Shown here: piece after piece, positions 53,855 to 61,346 of the stretch | Layout of the letters: every line of letters begins with the position of its first letter | How positions within the stretch are numbered: the first letter of the stretch is position 1 | Translations under genes and position numbers: made by a program | NCBI GenBank assembly: GCA_934096985.1 | Contig: CAKONC010000001.1 | Location: 349,660 to 413,659 of the forward strand | Reading direction: 5' to 3' | Source of the DNA: an uncultured Bacilli bacterium | GTDB lineage: Bacteria > Bacillota_I > Bacilli_A > RF39 > UBA660 | DNA length: 64,000 nt | The notes under the pieces: model-generated | The model's database searches: none | The model's input: only the letters and a program-made list of their open reading frames with translations | What the model was told of the DNA's origin: nothing

Positions 53855-54760
53855 ATGTTTTATTATAAGAATCATACTAGAATTAGATATATTTTTTTAT
53901 TTGTAATAATTATTTTAATTTTAATTATTTTTAAAGTTTTTTATACTGAGGTTATTTCCTATAAAAAACTAAAAAATTTATCAGATGATCTTTATTCAAG
54001 AAAACTACCAATAAAAGCTGATAGAGGTAAAATAGTTGATCGAAATGGCAAGGTTTTAGCCGATAATATTACTACAACATCTCTTGTTTTAGTTCCAAGA
54101 CAAATAAAAGATAAAGAAAAAGTTGCCAAAAGACTCTCTGAGATATTATCATCTTCATATGAAGATATGCTTAAGCATGTAAGTAAAAATACTTCGATTG
54201 AAAGAGTACATCCTGAGGGAAGAAGACTTTCTTATGATATAGCAAGTCAAATTGAAAAAGAAAACTTTGATGGAGTATATTTACTTAAAGAAAGTAAAAG
54301 ATATTATCCTTATGGTGATTTACTTTCTCATACTTTAGGCTATGTTGGAATAGATAATCAAGGTTTAAGTGGAATTGAGCTTATGTATGATGAATATTTA
54401 AAAGGTGAAGATGGTTCAATAAAATATTTTTCAGATGGACGAGGTAATAGACTTAAAATGGCCGAAGTGTATGAAAGTGCTACTGACGGAATAACGATTG
54501 GTTTAACAATCGATTTAGATCTTCAGAAAGTTGTTGAGGGAGAACTTGATAATATAGTAAGCAAATATTCTCCGGAACATGCTATGATTGTTGCTATGGA
54601 TCCCCAGAGTGGGGAAATATTAGCTATGGGTTCAAGACCATCGTTTGATCCAAATAATTATAAAGATTATGATATTGAAACAATTAATCGAAATTTGCCT
54701 ATTTGGATGACTTATGAACCAGGGTCTACTTTTAAAAATGCACCTACCATTTTGATATAA
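53855..54760 (+). pseudogene. 5' half of a split class B penicillin-binding protein, cut after the STFK active site
   Basis: 301 codons before a stop. Membrane anchor at about 12-30, PBP dimer domain (about 40-215, includes KADRGKIVDRNG and YYPYGDLLSHTLGYVG), and the beginning of the transpeptidase domain ending YEPGSTFK (Ser 291, Lys 294). After Lys 294 the frame reads seven foreign residues (NAPTILI) and stops. The continuation, IITLASSIEE..., is found at 59099 following the same TTT AAA codons. The gap is filled by a recombinase-bearing element. Closest in layout to SpoVD/PBP2-type enzymes. As it stands it cannot make a functional transpeptidase. Confidence 0.9.
54730..54753 (+). other. 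attL: left junction of the element
   Basis: TTTTAAAA core, then AATGCACCTACCATTTTG inside the element. PBP sequence lies to the left. The inner arm AATGCACCTACCAT mirrors the inner arm at the right junction. Confidence 0.75.
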
Positions 54761-54779
54761 AAGAAAAATATGTTATAAT
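54752..54779 (+). promoter_or_regulatory. Promoter of the sigma-like gene, at the element's left edge
   Basis: TTGATA (54752-54757), a 16 bp spacer and TATAAT (54774-54779) with TG before it (extended -10). It starts within 20 bp of the attL core, so it belongs to the element. Confidence 0.75.
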
Positions 54780-54825
54780 GAGATTACATTAATAAATGTT
54801 TTAACTTAAGAAAGCGTGGGGGATA

Positions 54826-56244
54826 ATGCATAAAAGTAAATTTTTTGATGACGGGCGTAGAGTACCAGAAGCCTTACCAAAGGAAGAACTTGAAAAGTTA
54901 TTTGAAGAAGCAAGAAATGGCTCACAAGAGGCAAAAAATAAATTAGTTACTCATAATATCCGCTTGGTTTTGTATATAGTAACCAAAAAATTTTTTAATG
55001 TAGATTATGATAAAAAAGATTTAGTGTCAGTTGGAAATATTGGCTTAATAAATGCAGTAAATACTTATGATCCATCAAAAGGAATAAAATTTTCTGTTTA
55101 TGCCTCAAGATGTGTTGAAAATGAAATTCTTATGTTTTTAAGAAAAAGAAACAGAAAATCAGAAACAAATGTTGATAGTTTGGAAGAAATAAGTTTTCAA
55201 GGTAAAGATGGTAAAAATTTAAAATTAGAGGATAAACTAAGTGATGGTAGTGATTTTACTATGGATTATGAAAATGCCCAAATTAATGAAATTATTAGGC
55301 AGTTAGTAGAAGGACTTCCCGAAAAAGACAGGGAAATAATTAAACTTCGTTTTGGCTTTTATGATGACAAGGTTTATTCTCAAAAACAAATAGCTAAAAA
55401 AATACATTTTAGTCGATCACAAGTATCAAGAATAATATCTAAAAATGTAGAAATTTTAAGAAAAGAGTTAGAAACTAGAGGAATTGTGGATTCATCTTAT
55501 AAAGAAAGGAAAGAAAAAATGAAAAGGTTACAATCAATATATGAATATTTATATGAGTATACTAAAGAGCAAATAGATGATGTGTTATCAAAACTATCTG
55601 ATGAAGATAAAGCTTTATTAGTTCTAAGATATGGTGAAAATTTAGAAATGCCAGTTCAAACTAAAATGCCTCCTGAAGCGTTTACGAAATTTTATAGTGT
55701 TTTAATTCCTAAAATAAAAAGGCAATTAAATAATAATTGTAAAAAAGGTAAAGCCGAAAATGTGCAACCAATTCAAAATCCTAATCTGCAGGTTGAAAAT
55801 AATTTGCTTTCTAGTAATACTTTAGAAGAATCAGCAACTTTGTCAATTCAAAAAATAACTAAAACAAGAGAGAATCCTTTAATTCCTCAAACAGAAATTA
55901 ACAAAGAAATAGATAAACCTAATGCTATAACTAGAGAAGATGGTAATAAAATTCTCGAATTATTAAGAACGCCAACTTTTATGCAAATGATGAGTGCGTT
56001 AACAGTAAAAGAAGCTGTTATTATTTCGTTAAGATTAGGATATGTTGATGGAAAATATTTTTCTACAGAATCAATAGCAAACTTTTTAGGTATTGAAGAA
56101 GAAGAGGTAAAAGACGCAGTAAAAAAGGTACTCTTAATTTATAAAGAAAATATAAATAGTTTTTTAGATAGCCTTATACAAACTGCTAGTGAAGAGCCGT
56201 TATCTAGAAAATTAGAAAATAAAAAAGATCAAAAAATTTACTAA
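54826..56244 (+). CDS. SigE/SigK-like sigma factor with additional C-terminal sigma-4-like domains
   Basis: 472 residues, RBS GTGGGGGAT. Region 2 (about 25-110) reads NKLVTHNIRLVLYIV...DLVSVGNIGLINAV...FSVYASRCVENEILMFLR; the ASRC-ENEILM.LR stretch is typical of sporulation factors SigE and SigK. Region 4 follows at about 160-215 (LPEKDREIIKLRFGF...SQKQIAKKIHFSRSQVSRII). Normal factors end there, but this one continues 250 residues with two more segments shaped like sigma-4: LSDEDKALLVLRYGE near 255 and LTVKEAVIISLRLGYVDGKY near 390, the latter with ESIANFLGIEEEEVKDAV. It is carried by the element, so it may transcribe element genes or a host regulon; target promoters unknown. Confidence 0.85.
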   Translation: MHKSKFFDDGRRVPEALPKEELEKLFEEARNGSQEAKNKLVTHNIRLVLYIVTKKFFNVDYDKKDLVSVGNIGLINAVNTYDPSKGIKFSVYASRCVENEILMFLRKRNRKSETNVDSLEEISFQGKDGKNLKLEDKLSDGSDFTMDYENAQINEIIRQLVEGLPEKDREIIKLRFGFYDDKVYSQKQIAKKIHFSRSQVSRIISKNVEILRKELETRGIVDSSYKERKEKMKRLQSIYEYLYEYTKEQIDDVLSKLSDEDKALLVLRYGENLEMPVQTKMPPEAFTKFYSVLIPKIKRQLNNNCKKGKAENVQPIQNPNLQVENNLLSSNTLEESATLSIQKITKTRENPLIPQTEINKEIDKPNAITREDGNKILELLRTPTFMQMMSALTVKEAVIISLRLGYVDGKYFSTESIANFLGIEEEEVKDAVKKVLLIYKENINSFLDSLIQTASEEPLSRKLENKKDQKIY

Positions 56245-56270
56245 AGATAAGGAAATTTACTTATCTTTTT
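56243..56270 (+). terminator. Terminator after the sigma-like gene
   Basis: AAAGATAAG / CTTATCTTT stem then TT. It begins at the stop codon and overlaps the -35 of the following promoter. Confidence 0.75.
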
Positions 56271-56284
56271 ATGTGTGCTATAAT
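56256..56284 (+). promoter_or_regulatory. Promoter of the Fic-like gene
   Basis: TTTACT (56256-56261), a 17 bp spacer and TGCTATAAT (extended -10, hexamer 56279-56284). Confidence 0.65.
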
Positions 56285-56304
56285 AAAACTGCAAGGGGAA
56301 ATTT

Positions 56305-57255
56305 ATGGAAAATATTACAAGAGAACAAGCTATTAAAGAAGTCGAAGAAATAATGAGAAAGGGAGAAGTTCCTATAGTTTCACTTAGTTTGTTTGACTCT
56401 TTAAAAGATATTCAAATAAGTGAAAAGGTTGAAAACCAGCTTTTATATACTTTAGAATTATGTAGTGATTTTGCAAGTGATTTAAAAGGTTATAGTAAAG
56501 ATTTTCAAGAAAAATACTTATCAGCTTTAAGAAAATCAGATATAATTGATAATCAATCTATTGAAAAAGAAGATTCATTTTTAATATCATTATATTATTC
56601 AATGAATTCAGATTTTGCTATTGATAAATTAATGCAAAATGTTGGTAGCCCTTTAGATAAAGAAAAATTTATTTCTTTTCACGATTTATTAATTACCGGA
56701 TCTTCGAGTCAGAATAAAAAAGGTTTACGTGAGGATAACTTAAAATTCGTTGGTGAATACGTAACTAATCCAGAAACTTTGAAAACAGAAAGAAAAATTT
56801 GTTACTTTCCAATTGATTATCGAAATATTGATAGTGCTATTAAGGCGTTTTTAGATTTTTATAATAAAAATATTCCAGAAAATGCGGTGCATATGAATAT
56901 AATAAAACCAATTGTTGTTCATGGCCTTGTAGCAACACTTCAACTTTTTAAAGATGGTAATACTAGATATGGAAGACTTCTTCAAACTGTTGGTTTATGG
57001 AAGGCTTTAAATAAAGAACTAAATATAGACTTTGATTTGCCATTTGTATATGGTACAAGGCAATATGCTTCAGTAAGAGGAGAGTATAGAGCACTTGTTA
57101 ATAATTTAGCGTGCAATGCTGATGCTAAGGCTTGGGAAGATTGGATTTTATTTAATTTTAGAAAACTTCAGGATTGTATTTTTTATAACGAATATAATAT
57201 GCAAAAGCTTACATCACTTCTTCATGCTGAAAAAACTGACAAGCCAAAACTATAG
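56305..57255 (+). CDS. Fic/DOC-fold protein with altered active-site motif
   Basis: 316 residues. Near 213-224 it reads QLFKDGNTRYGR, matching the Fic core HPFxDGNGRxxR except that the catalytic His is Gln 213 and the Pro is Leu. Phe 215, Asp 217, Gly 218, Asn 219 and Arg 221/224 are kept. It would therefore bind a nucleotide phosphate but should lack normal AMP-transferase activity. RBS AAGGGG; own promoter and terminator. Cargo of the PBP-splitting element, perhaps a stability or regulatory function (inference). Confidence 0.8.
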   Translation: MENITREQAIKEVEEIMRKGEVPIVSLSLFDSLKDIQISEKVENQLLYTLELCSDFASDLKGYSKDFQEKYLSALRKSDIIDNQSIEKEDSFLISLYYSMNSDFAIDKLMQNVGSPLDKEKFISFHDLLITGSSSQNKKGLREDNLKFVGEYVTNPETLKTERKICYFPIDYRNIDSAIKAFLDFYNKNIPENAVHMNIIKPIVVHGLVATLQLFKDGNTRYGRLLQTVGLWKALNKELNIDFDLPFVYGTRQYASVRGEYRALVNNLACNADAKAWEDWILFNFRKLQDCIFYNEYNMQKLTSLLHAEKTDKPKL

Positions 57256-57277
57256 ACTTAAATAGTCTATTTTTTTA
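57252..57277 (+). terminator. Terminator after the Fic-like gene
   Basis: ATAGACT / AGTCTAT stem spanning the stop codon, then TTTTTTT. Confidence 0.75.
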
Positions 57278-57300
57278 TTTTGAAAATAAAATGTAATGAT

Positions 57301-57444
57301 ATGATAAATAATAAAAATTTTAAATTACAATTGCAGTTAATTATTAATGAGTATTTGTATGAAAAAAATGTTATTAATGAGGAAATATTTTTTAAAGTAA
57401 ATGAAAAAATTTTAAATAATTTAAAAGGTATGGAGAGTATATAG
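57301..57444 (+). CDS. Small ORF immediately upstream of the recombinase
   Basis: 47 codons, MINNKNFKLQLQLIINEYLY then a helical, Asn/Lys/Glu-rich remainder. No convincing RBS, but it ends 2 nt before the recombinase start and nothing else occupies the space. Small proteins next to serine recombinases sometimes act as directionality factors; that role is only a possibility here. Confidence 0.45.
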   Translation: MINNKNFKLQLQLIINEYLYEKNVINEEIFFKVNEKILNNLKGMESI

Positions 57445-57446
57445 TT

Positions 57447-59075
57447 ATGAGCTTCGAAGAGATATCTAAAAGGATAATGCATGGAGAAAAACTATATGAT
57501 TTACCACTTAGGGTATGCTATTATGTAAGGGTTTCTACAGATTCTGATGAGCAACTAAATTCTTTAGATAGTCAGCTTAATTATTATAAAAATTATATTA
57601 TAAGTAATAAAAACTGGAAATATGTCGAAGGGTATATTGAAAAAGGTGCTTCTGCAGTTACAATTAATAAAAGAGAAAGTTTTAAAAAAATGATAATTGA
57701 TGCTAAAAAAAACAAATTTGATTTGATTATTACTAAAGAAGTGTCTAGATTTGCTCGTGATCTCGAGGATAGTATACACTATATAAGAATTTTGAAAAAT
57801 GCAAATGTAGGAATATATTTTGAAAATCAAAATTTAAATACTTTTGATGCAAATTCTGAATTAATTTTAAATATAATGTTTAATTTAGCACAAGATGAAT
57901 CTAAAAAATTATCAAGTCGTATTAAGTTTGGACATAGACAGGCAATTGCAAAAGGACATGTTTTGGGTTCTTCGAATATAACTGGCTATACAAAATGTAA
58001 TTGCAAATTAGTAATCGATAATAGTAAAGTTGGGTTTATAAATACAATTTTTAATTTATATTCTACGGGAAAGTATGGTCTATTATCACTTTCAAAAAAA
58101 CTTGCAAGTTTGGGTTATAAAAACGCAAATGGCAATATATATGACAAAGATACATTGAAAAAAATTATTACTAATCCAAAATACAAAGGTTTTTATAGAG
58201 CGGGAACATATGAAGTTATTGATTATCGTACTAAAAAAAGAAAGAAAAATGAGATAAGTAATCAAATTATATATAAGTGCACAGATGGAAGCATACCTAA
58301 AATTGTTTCAGAAAGGTTATGGGATAAAGCAAATAACATTTTAGAAAGTAGGAGCCAAAAATATAAATCCTGTAATAATTATTCCGGCGGTTTAAAATAT
58401 CCATTTTCTTCGAAAATCTGTTGTGATGCTCATCATACTTTTTTTCAAAGATCAAAAAGTAAAAAAAGTATTTCATGGAAATGTAGTAATTATATGAAAT
58501 TTGGCCTTAAGGGTTGCAAAAGCCCAATTATTTTAGAAAAAGATTTATATAATATATTTAACAAAATATTTGAAAAACTATATAAAGATAATAATGTTTT
58601 TGAAAATGTAGTTACGTTATATAATAATTTAAATAATGATAAAGAAATAAAGAATATAGAAAAAAACTTAAATTTAATTGAAATTAAAAAAGACTTTCTT
58701 TTAAATTTGGGAGCATTAAATGAAATATCTAAAGAAGAACTTTTAAATAGATTAAAAAAAATTAATGAAGAAAAACTTTTACTTGAAAACAAAAAAAATA
58801 TGTTTTTAAATGAAATGAACTTTTCTAAAAAAAACAATTTAAATAATCTTGAAAAGGTTTTAAAAAATGATTTAAAAACAAATTTAATTGATAAAGTTAT
58901 AAGTAAATTTTTAAATAAAATAAATGTTGTTAAAATTAATGATGATAGAAATAATTTATGTTTAAACATATATTTAGATTTAGATAATCAAAAAGAAATT
59001 TCATACATAACTAATCAAAAGTATATTTCTGTCAATAAAAAAACTAAATTTAATTATAGTGTTTTTATTTTATAA
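57447..59075 (+). CDS. Large serine recombinase (SpoIVCA/integrase type)
   Basis: 542 residues, RBS GGAGAG. Resolvase domain with YYVRVST (catalytic Ser 30) and ITKEVSRFARD near 95-105; recombinase domain (about 170-290, ITNPKYKGFYRAGTYEV); zinc ribbon (CC...C...C near 332-356); then a Lys/Asn-rich coiled-coil region (about 390-475) as in large serine integrases that control directionality. It ends 17 bp before the right crossover core, so it is almost surely the enzyme that integrates and excises this element. No frameshift or missing catalytic residue was noticed. Confidence 0.93.
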   Translation: MSFEEISKRIMHGEKLYDLPLRVCYYVRVSTDSDEQLNSLDSQLNYYKNYIISNKNWKYVEGYIEKGASAVTINKRESFKKMIIDAKKNKFDLIITKEVSRFARDLEDSIHYIRILKNANVGIYFENQNLNTFDANSELILNIMFNLAQDESKKLSSRIKFGHRQAIAKGHVLGSSNITGYTKCNCKLVIDNSKVGFINTIFNLYSTGKYGLLSLSKKLASLGYKNANGNIYDKDTLKKIITNPKYKGFYRAGTYEVIDYRTKKRKKNEISNQIIYKCTDGSIPKIVSERLWDKANNILESRSQKYKSCNNYSGGLKYPFSSKICCDAHHTFFQRSKSKKSISWKCSNYMKFGLKGCKSPIILEKDLYNIFNKIFEKLYKDNNVFENVVTLYNNLNNDKEIKNIEKNLNLIEIKKDFLLNLGALNEISKEELLNRLKKINEEKLLLENKKNMFLNEMNFSKKNNLNNLEKVLKNDLKTNLIDKVISKFLNKINVVKINDDRNNLCLNIYLDLDNQKEISYITNQKYISVNKKTKFNYSVFIL

Positions 59076-59080
59076 CTAAT

Positions 59081-59099
59081 ATGGTAGGCATTTTTAAAA
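59081..59099 (+). other. attR: right junction of the element
   Basis: ATGGTAGGCA inside the element, then TTTTTAAAA, after which PBP coding resumes. The inner arm is the near-perfect inverted copy of that at attL, with a single-base difference in length. Confidence 0.75.
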
Positions 59100-59311
59100 T
59101 TATAACCCTTGCTTCTTCGATTGAAGAAAAGACAATTGATTTATTTAAAGATACTTTCGTGGATAGTGGCTCAATAAATGTAGATGGTGCAACCCTTCAC
59201 TGTTGGAAACATGGTGGTCATGGTGTTCAAACATATCTTGAAGTAGTGGAAAATTCTTGCAATCTTGGTGTTACTACAAGAACATTTTTAAGTTCTTTAA
59301 TTACCCCTTAA
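59093..59311 (+). pseudogene. 3' continuation of the split PBP, itself truncated
   Basis: From TTT AAA at 59093 the frame reads FKIITLASSIEEKTIDL...DSGSINVDGATLHCWKHGGHG..TYLEVVENSCN, the exact next part of a class B transpeptidase after STFK, including the SxN motif (SCN). Homology stops near 59262. The frame then runs through unrelated residues to TAA 59309; the KTG box and the remaining roughly 250 residues are absent. Removing the element alone would thus not give a full enzyme at this locus. Confidence 0.85.
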
Positions 59312-59347
59312 ATGGTATTAAATCATTAGATATTATGCAAGTCTATA

Positions 59348-59686
59348 CTACCAATGATTTTGCCTATGATGGTAATATATACCACCCAGAACTTGATTTG
59401 GAGCAGCCAAAAGGATGTTTGAGCTATACTTCAAATCATGTAAAGAATAGTAGAAAAATAAACAATCGTTCTTATGATTTGGTATTTCTTCTTCTTGCTC
59501 AATTACTTCAGTATTTTCAGTATCTATTACTTCTTCTACTTTAACTGTTTCTTGAACTTCTTCTATTTGTTTATTTGTGTTATTGGAATCTAACTTCCAA
59601 ACAACTATATTATAAATAGAATAAATTAATAGTAATAAAGAAATGATTATAATTATTGATAGTATAATTTTATTTTTTTTATTCAC
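59348..59686 (-). pseudogene. Truncated class B sortase, N-terminal part only
   Basis: Minus-strand frame from GTG (complement of 59684-59686): a hydrophobic anchor then YSIYNIVVWKLDSNNTNKQI and an acidic linker, as at the start of SrtB-type sortases. Recognisable sequence ends near 59478 and the frame runs into unrelated codons to a stop at 59348. No His/Cys/Arg catalytic region is present. The stretch 59263-59478 between the PBP and sortase fragments matches nothing I know. No intact gene lies in 59312-59834. Confidence 0.6.
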
Positions 59687-59834
59687 TATTTATCAACAAA
59701 TATATTCTAACAAAATTATAGTTAAAAGTCATTGTTTTACCCAAAAACTGATAACATTATTTAAATATTTTGTAAAATATATTATAATAGCATTAACTAT
59801 TACTTATTCTTTAAGAAAAGAGGTGGATAATACT

Positions 59835-61346
59835 ATGAATAAGTTTATTACATTTTTATTTGCTATATTGTTCACTATTTGGACAATAAGACTTTATTAT
59901 AAACTGTATGATAAGAAGACAAGAAGATATATTTTGCTTATTGGATTACTTATTGTATTTTGGATGTTAATAAGAATTATAAAAGGTATTGCAGTTTCTC
60001 CACTAACAGAAAGAATGTGTTGGTATCTGTATTATTTGCCACTAATCTTTATTCCAACACTATATTATATTAGTTCATTATCATTATTAGGTAAAATGAA
60101 TAAAACAAAGAAAAAAATTATATATTCAATTTCGTGCTTTTTATTACTCCTTGTTTTAACTAATGATTTTCACGAATTAGTATTTAAATTTGTTAAAGGA
60201 ATAGTTTTATTTGATGATTATAAACATTTTATAGGATATTATTTAATATCTATTTGGATATTTTATTTATTTAGTAAAAGTTTAATAGATTTAGCAATTT
60301 ATAGAATGAAAATAAAAAAAGATATAAAAGGATTTTTACCGTTTATAGTAATATTACTAGGTCTTACATACACAATTCTTTATGTGTTAAATGTTCCTTA
60401 TGTAAGAGGTATAAATATGTCCATTGTTAATAGTGCATTAATTTGTGTAGGCATTGAACTTGCTTTTTATCTAAATCTAATTCCTAATAATAGTAAATAC
60501 AAAAGTAGATTTTCTAATTCTAATTTAAATATGGCTATTATTTCATTGGATGGTAAAACTAAATATACTACGAATGTGTTTGATAATATTCCTAAAAAAA
60601 TATTAGATGATATAAATAATAATAGTGTGAAAGAAACATATAAAAATAAAAATATTATTTATGATATAAAAAAGAACAAAGATAGTTATGTTATCTTAAA
60701 AAAAGATTTATCTAGTATTCTTGAACTTGAAAAAGAAATAAATGAACAAAAGAAAGAATTACTTGAACAACAAGAAAGTATAAGATTAGAAGAAAAAACT
60801 AAAAAAGAATTATATGAAATGCAGATAAGAAAAGATGTTATAGATAAAGTTGAATTAAAACTAACTGAAAAAAGAAATGAGATTAAAAAGATATTAAAAA
60901 AGAAAGATGTATCCACAAAAGATTTTGAAAAAGTTAAAAGAATAATTATATATAGTAAAAAGAAAAGTATGTTAATAATATCTGAAATTAATGGAGATTC
61001 TTATAATGAAAATGGAATTAAAGCATTATTAGATGAATTATTAAATAGTATGAAGAGTGCTAATATAAAGAGTTTTATTAGTATTAATAATAAGATGACA
61101 ATAAACGGTAATACAATGTCTTTATTATATGATATTGTATATGAACTTATAGAAAGTAGTAATGATAAATCTATTGTATTATTTATTTCTAAGGAAAATA
61201 AGAATGTTAAACTAAAAGCTATTATAGATACTGATAAGTCTTTAAAGAATAAAATAAAAATAGATTCTAGTGTTTTGATAAAAGAAAAAATATATGATAC
61301 AGATACAGAACTAGAATTTGTTATAAAAGGTGGTGTTATAAAATGA
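59835..61346 (+). CDS. Multi-pass sensor protein with degenerate kinase-like C-terminus
   Basis: 503 residues; start at ATG 59835 behind AGAGGTGG (the longer upstream frame has no RBS). Seven or eight membrane segments (about 1-230), like 7TM sensor-kinase receptors. Then a small soluble part, a long Glu/Lys coiled coil (about 300-370), and a C-terminal region (LYDIVYELIESSNDKSIVLFIS) aligned in shape with the ATPase domain of the next gene but without the N-box Asn or glycine boxes. Probably a receptor or pseudokinase partner of that kinase. It overlaps it by 4 nt. Confidence 0.75.
   Translation: MNKFITFLFAILFTIWTIRLYYKLYDKKTRRYILLIGLLIVFWMLIRIIKGIAVSPLTERMCWYLYYLPLIFIPTLYYISSLSLLGKMNKTKKKIIYSISCFLLLLVLTNDFHELVFKFVKGIVLFDDYKHFIGYYLISIWIFYLFSKSLIDLAIYRMKIKKDIKGFLPFIVILLGLTYTILYVLNVPYVRGINMSIVNSALICVGIELAFYLNLIPNNSKYKSRFSNSNLNMAIISLDGKTKYTTNVFDNIPKKILDDINNNSVKETYKNKNIIYDIKKNKDSYVILKKDLSSILELEKEINEQKKELLEQQESIRLEEKTKKELYEMQIRKDVIDKVELKLTEKRNEIKKILKKKDVSTKDFEKVKRIIIYSKKKSMLIISEINGDSYNENGIKALLDELLNSMKSANIKSFISINNKMTINGNTMSLLYDIVYELIESSNDKSIVLFISKENKNVKLKAIIDTDKSLKNKIKIDSSVLIKEKIYDTDTELEFVIKGGVIK

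Larger units (their letters stand above)
54730..59099. mobile_element. Gene-splitting integrated element with sigma factor, Fic-like protein and large serine recombinase
   Basis: Both edges carry TTTTAAAA (54730-54737 and 59092-59099), 4,362 bp apart. Joining the outer flanks at this core restores an uninterrupted PBP frame across the active site (...GSTFK-IITLASS...). Joining the inner ends gives an imperfect dyad (ATGGTAGGCATTTTT / AAAAATGCACCTACCAT), the expected form of a serine-recombinase attP. Contents: sigma-like gene, Fic-like gene, 47-codon ORF, recombinase ending 17 bp from the right edge. It has its own promoters and terminators. This resembles skin-like intervening elements of sporulating Firmicutes. 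Whether excision is regulated or still active is unknown. Confidence 0.85.

Noticed and set aside
53855..54760. A naturally short 301-residue PBP
   Set aside because: The frame leaves the family exactly after the catalytic STFK and the next residues exist intact 4.36 kb downstream, so it is a split gene.
58490..58969. Long minus-strand ORF of 159 codons
   Set aside because: Phe/Ser/Leu-rich antisense shadow of the Lys/Asn-rich coiled coil of the recombinase.
59257..59544. Plus-strand ORF of 95 codons
   Set aside because: It runs antisense through the readable sortase N-terminus and through unassigned debris, with no ribosome site.
59643..59834. N-terminal extension of the 7TM sensor gene
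   Set aside because: Covers the start of the sortase fragment in antisense; a strong RBS precedes ATG 59835.
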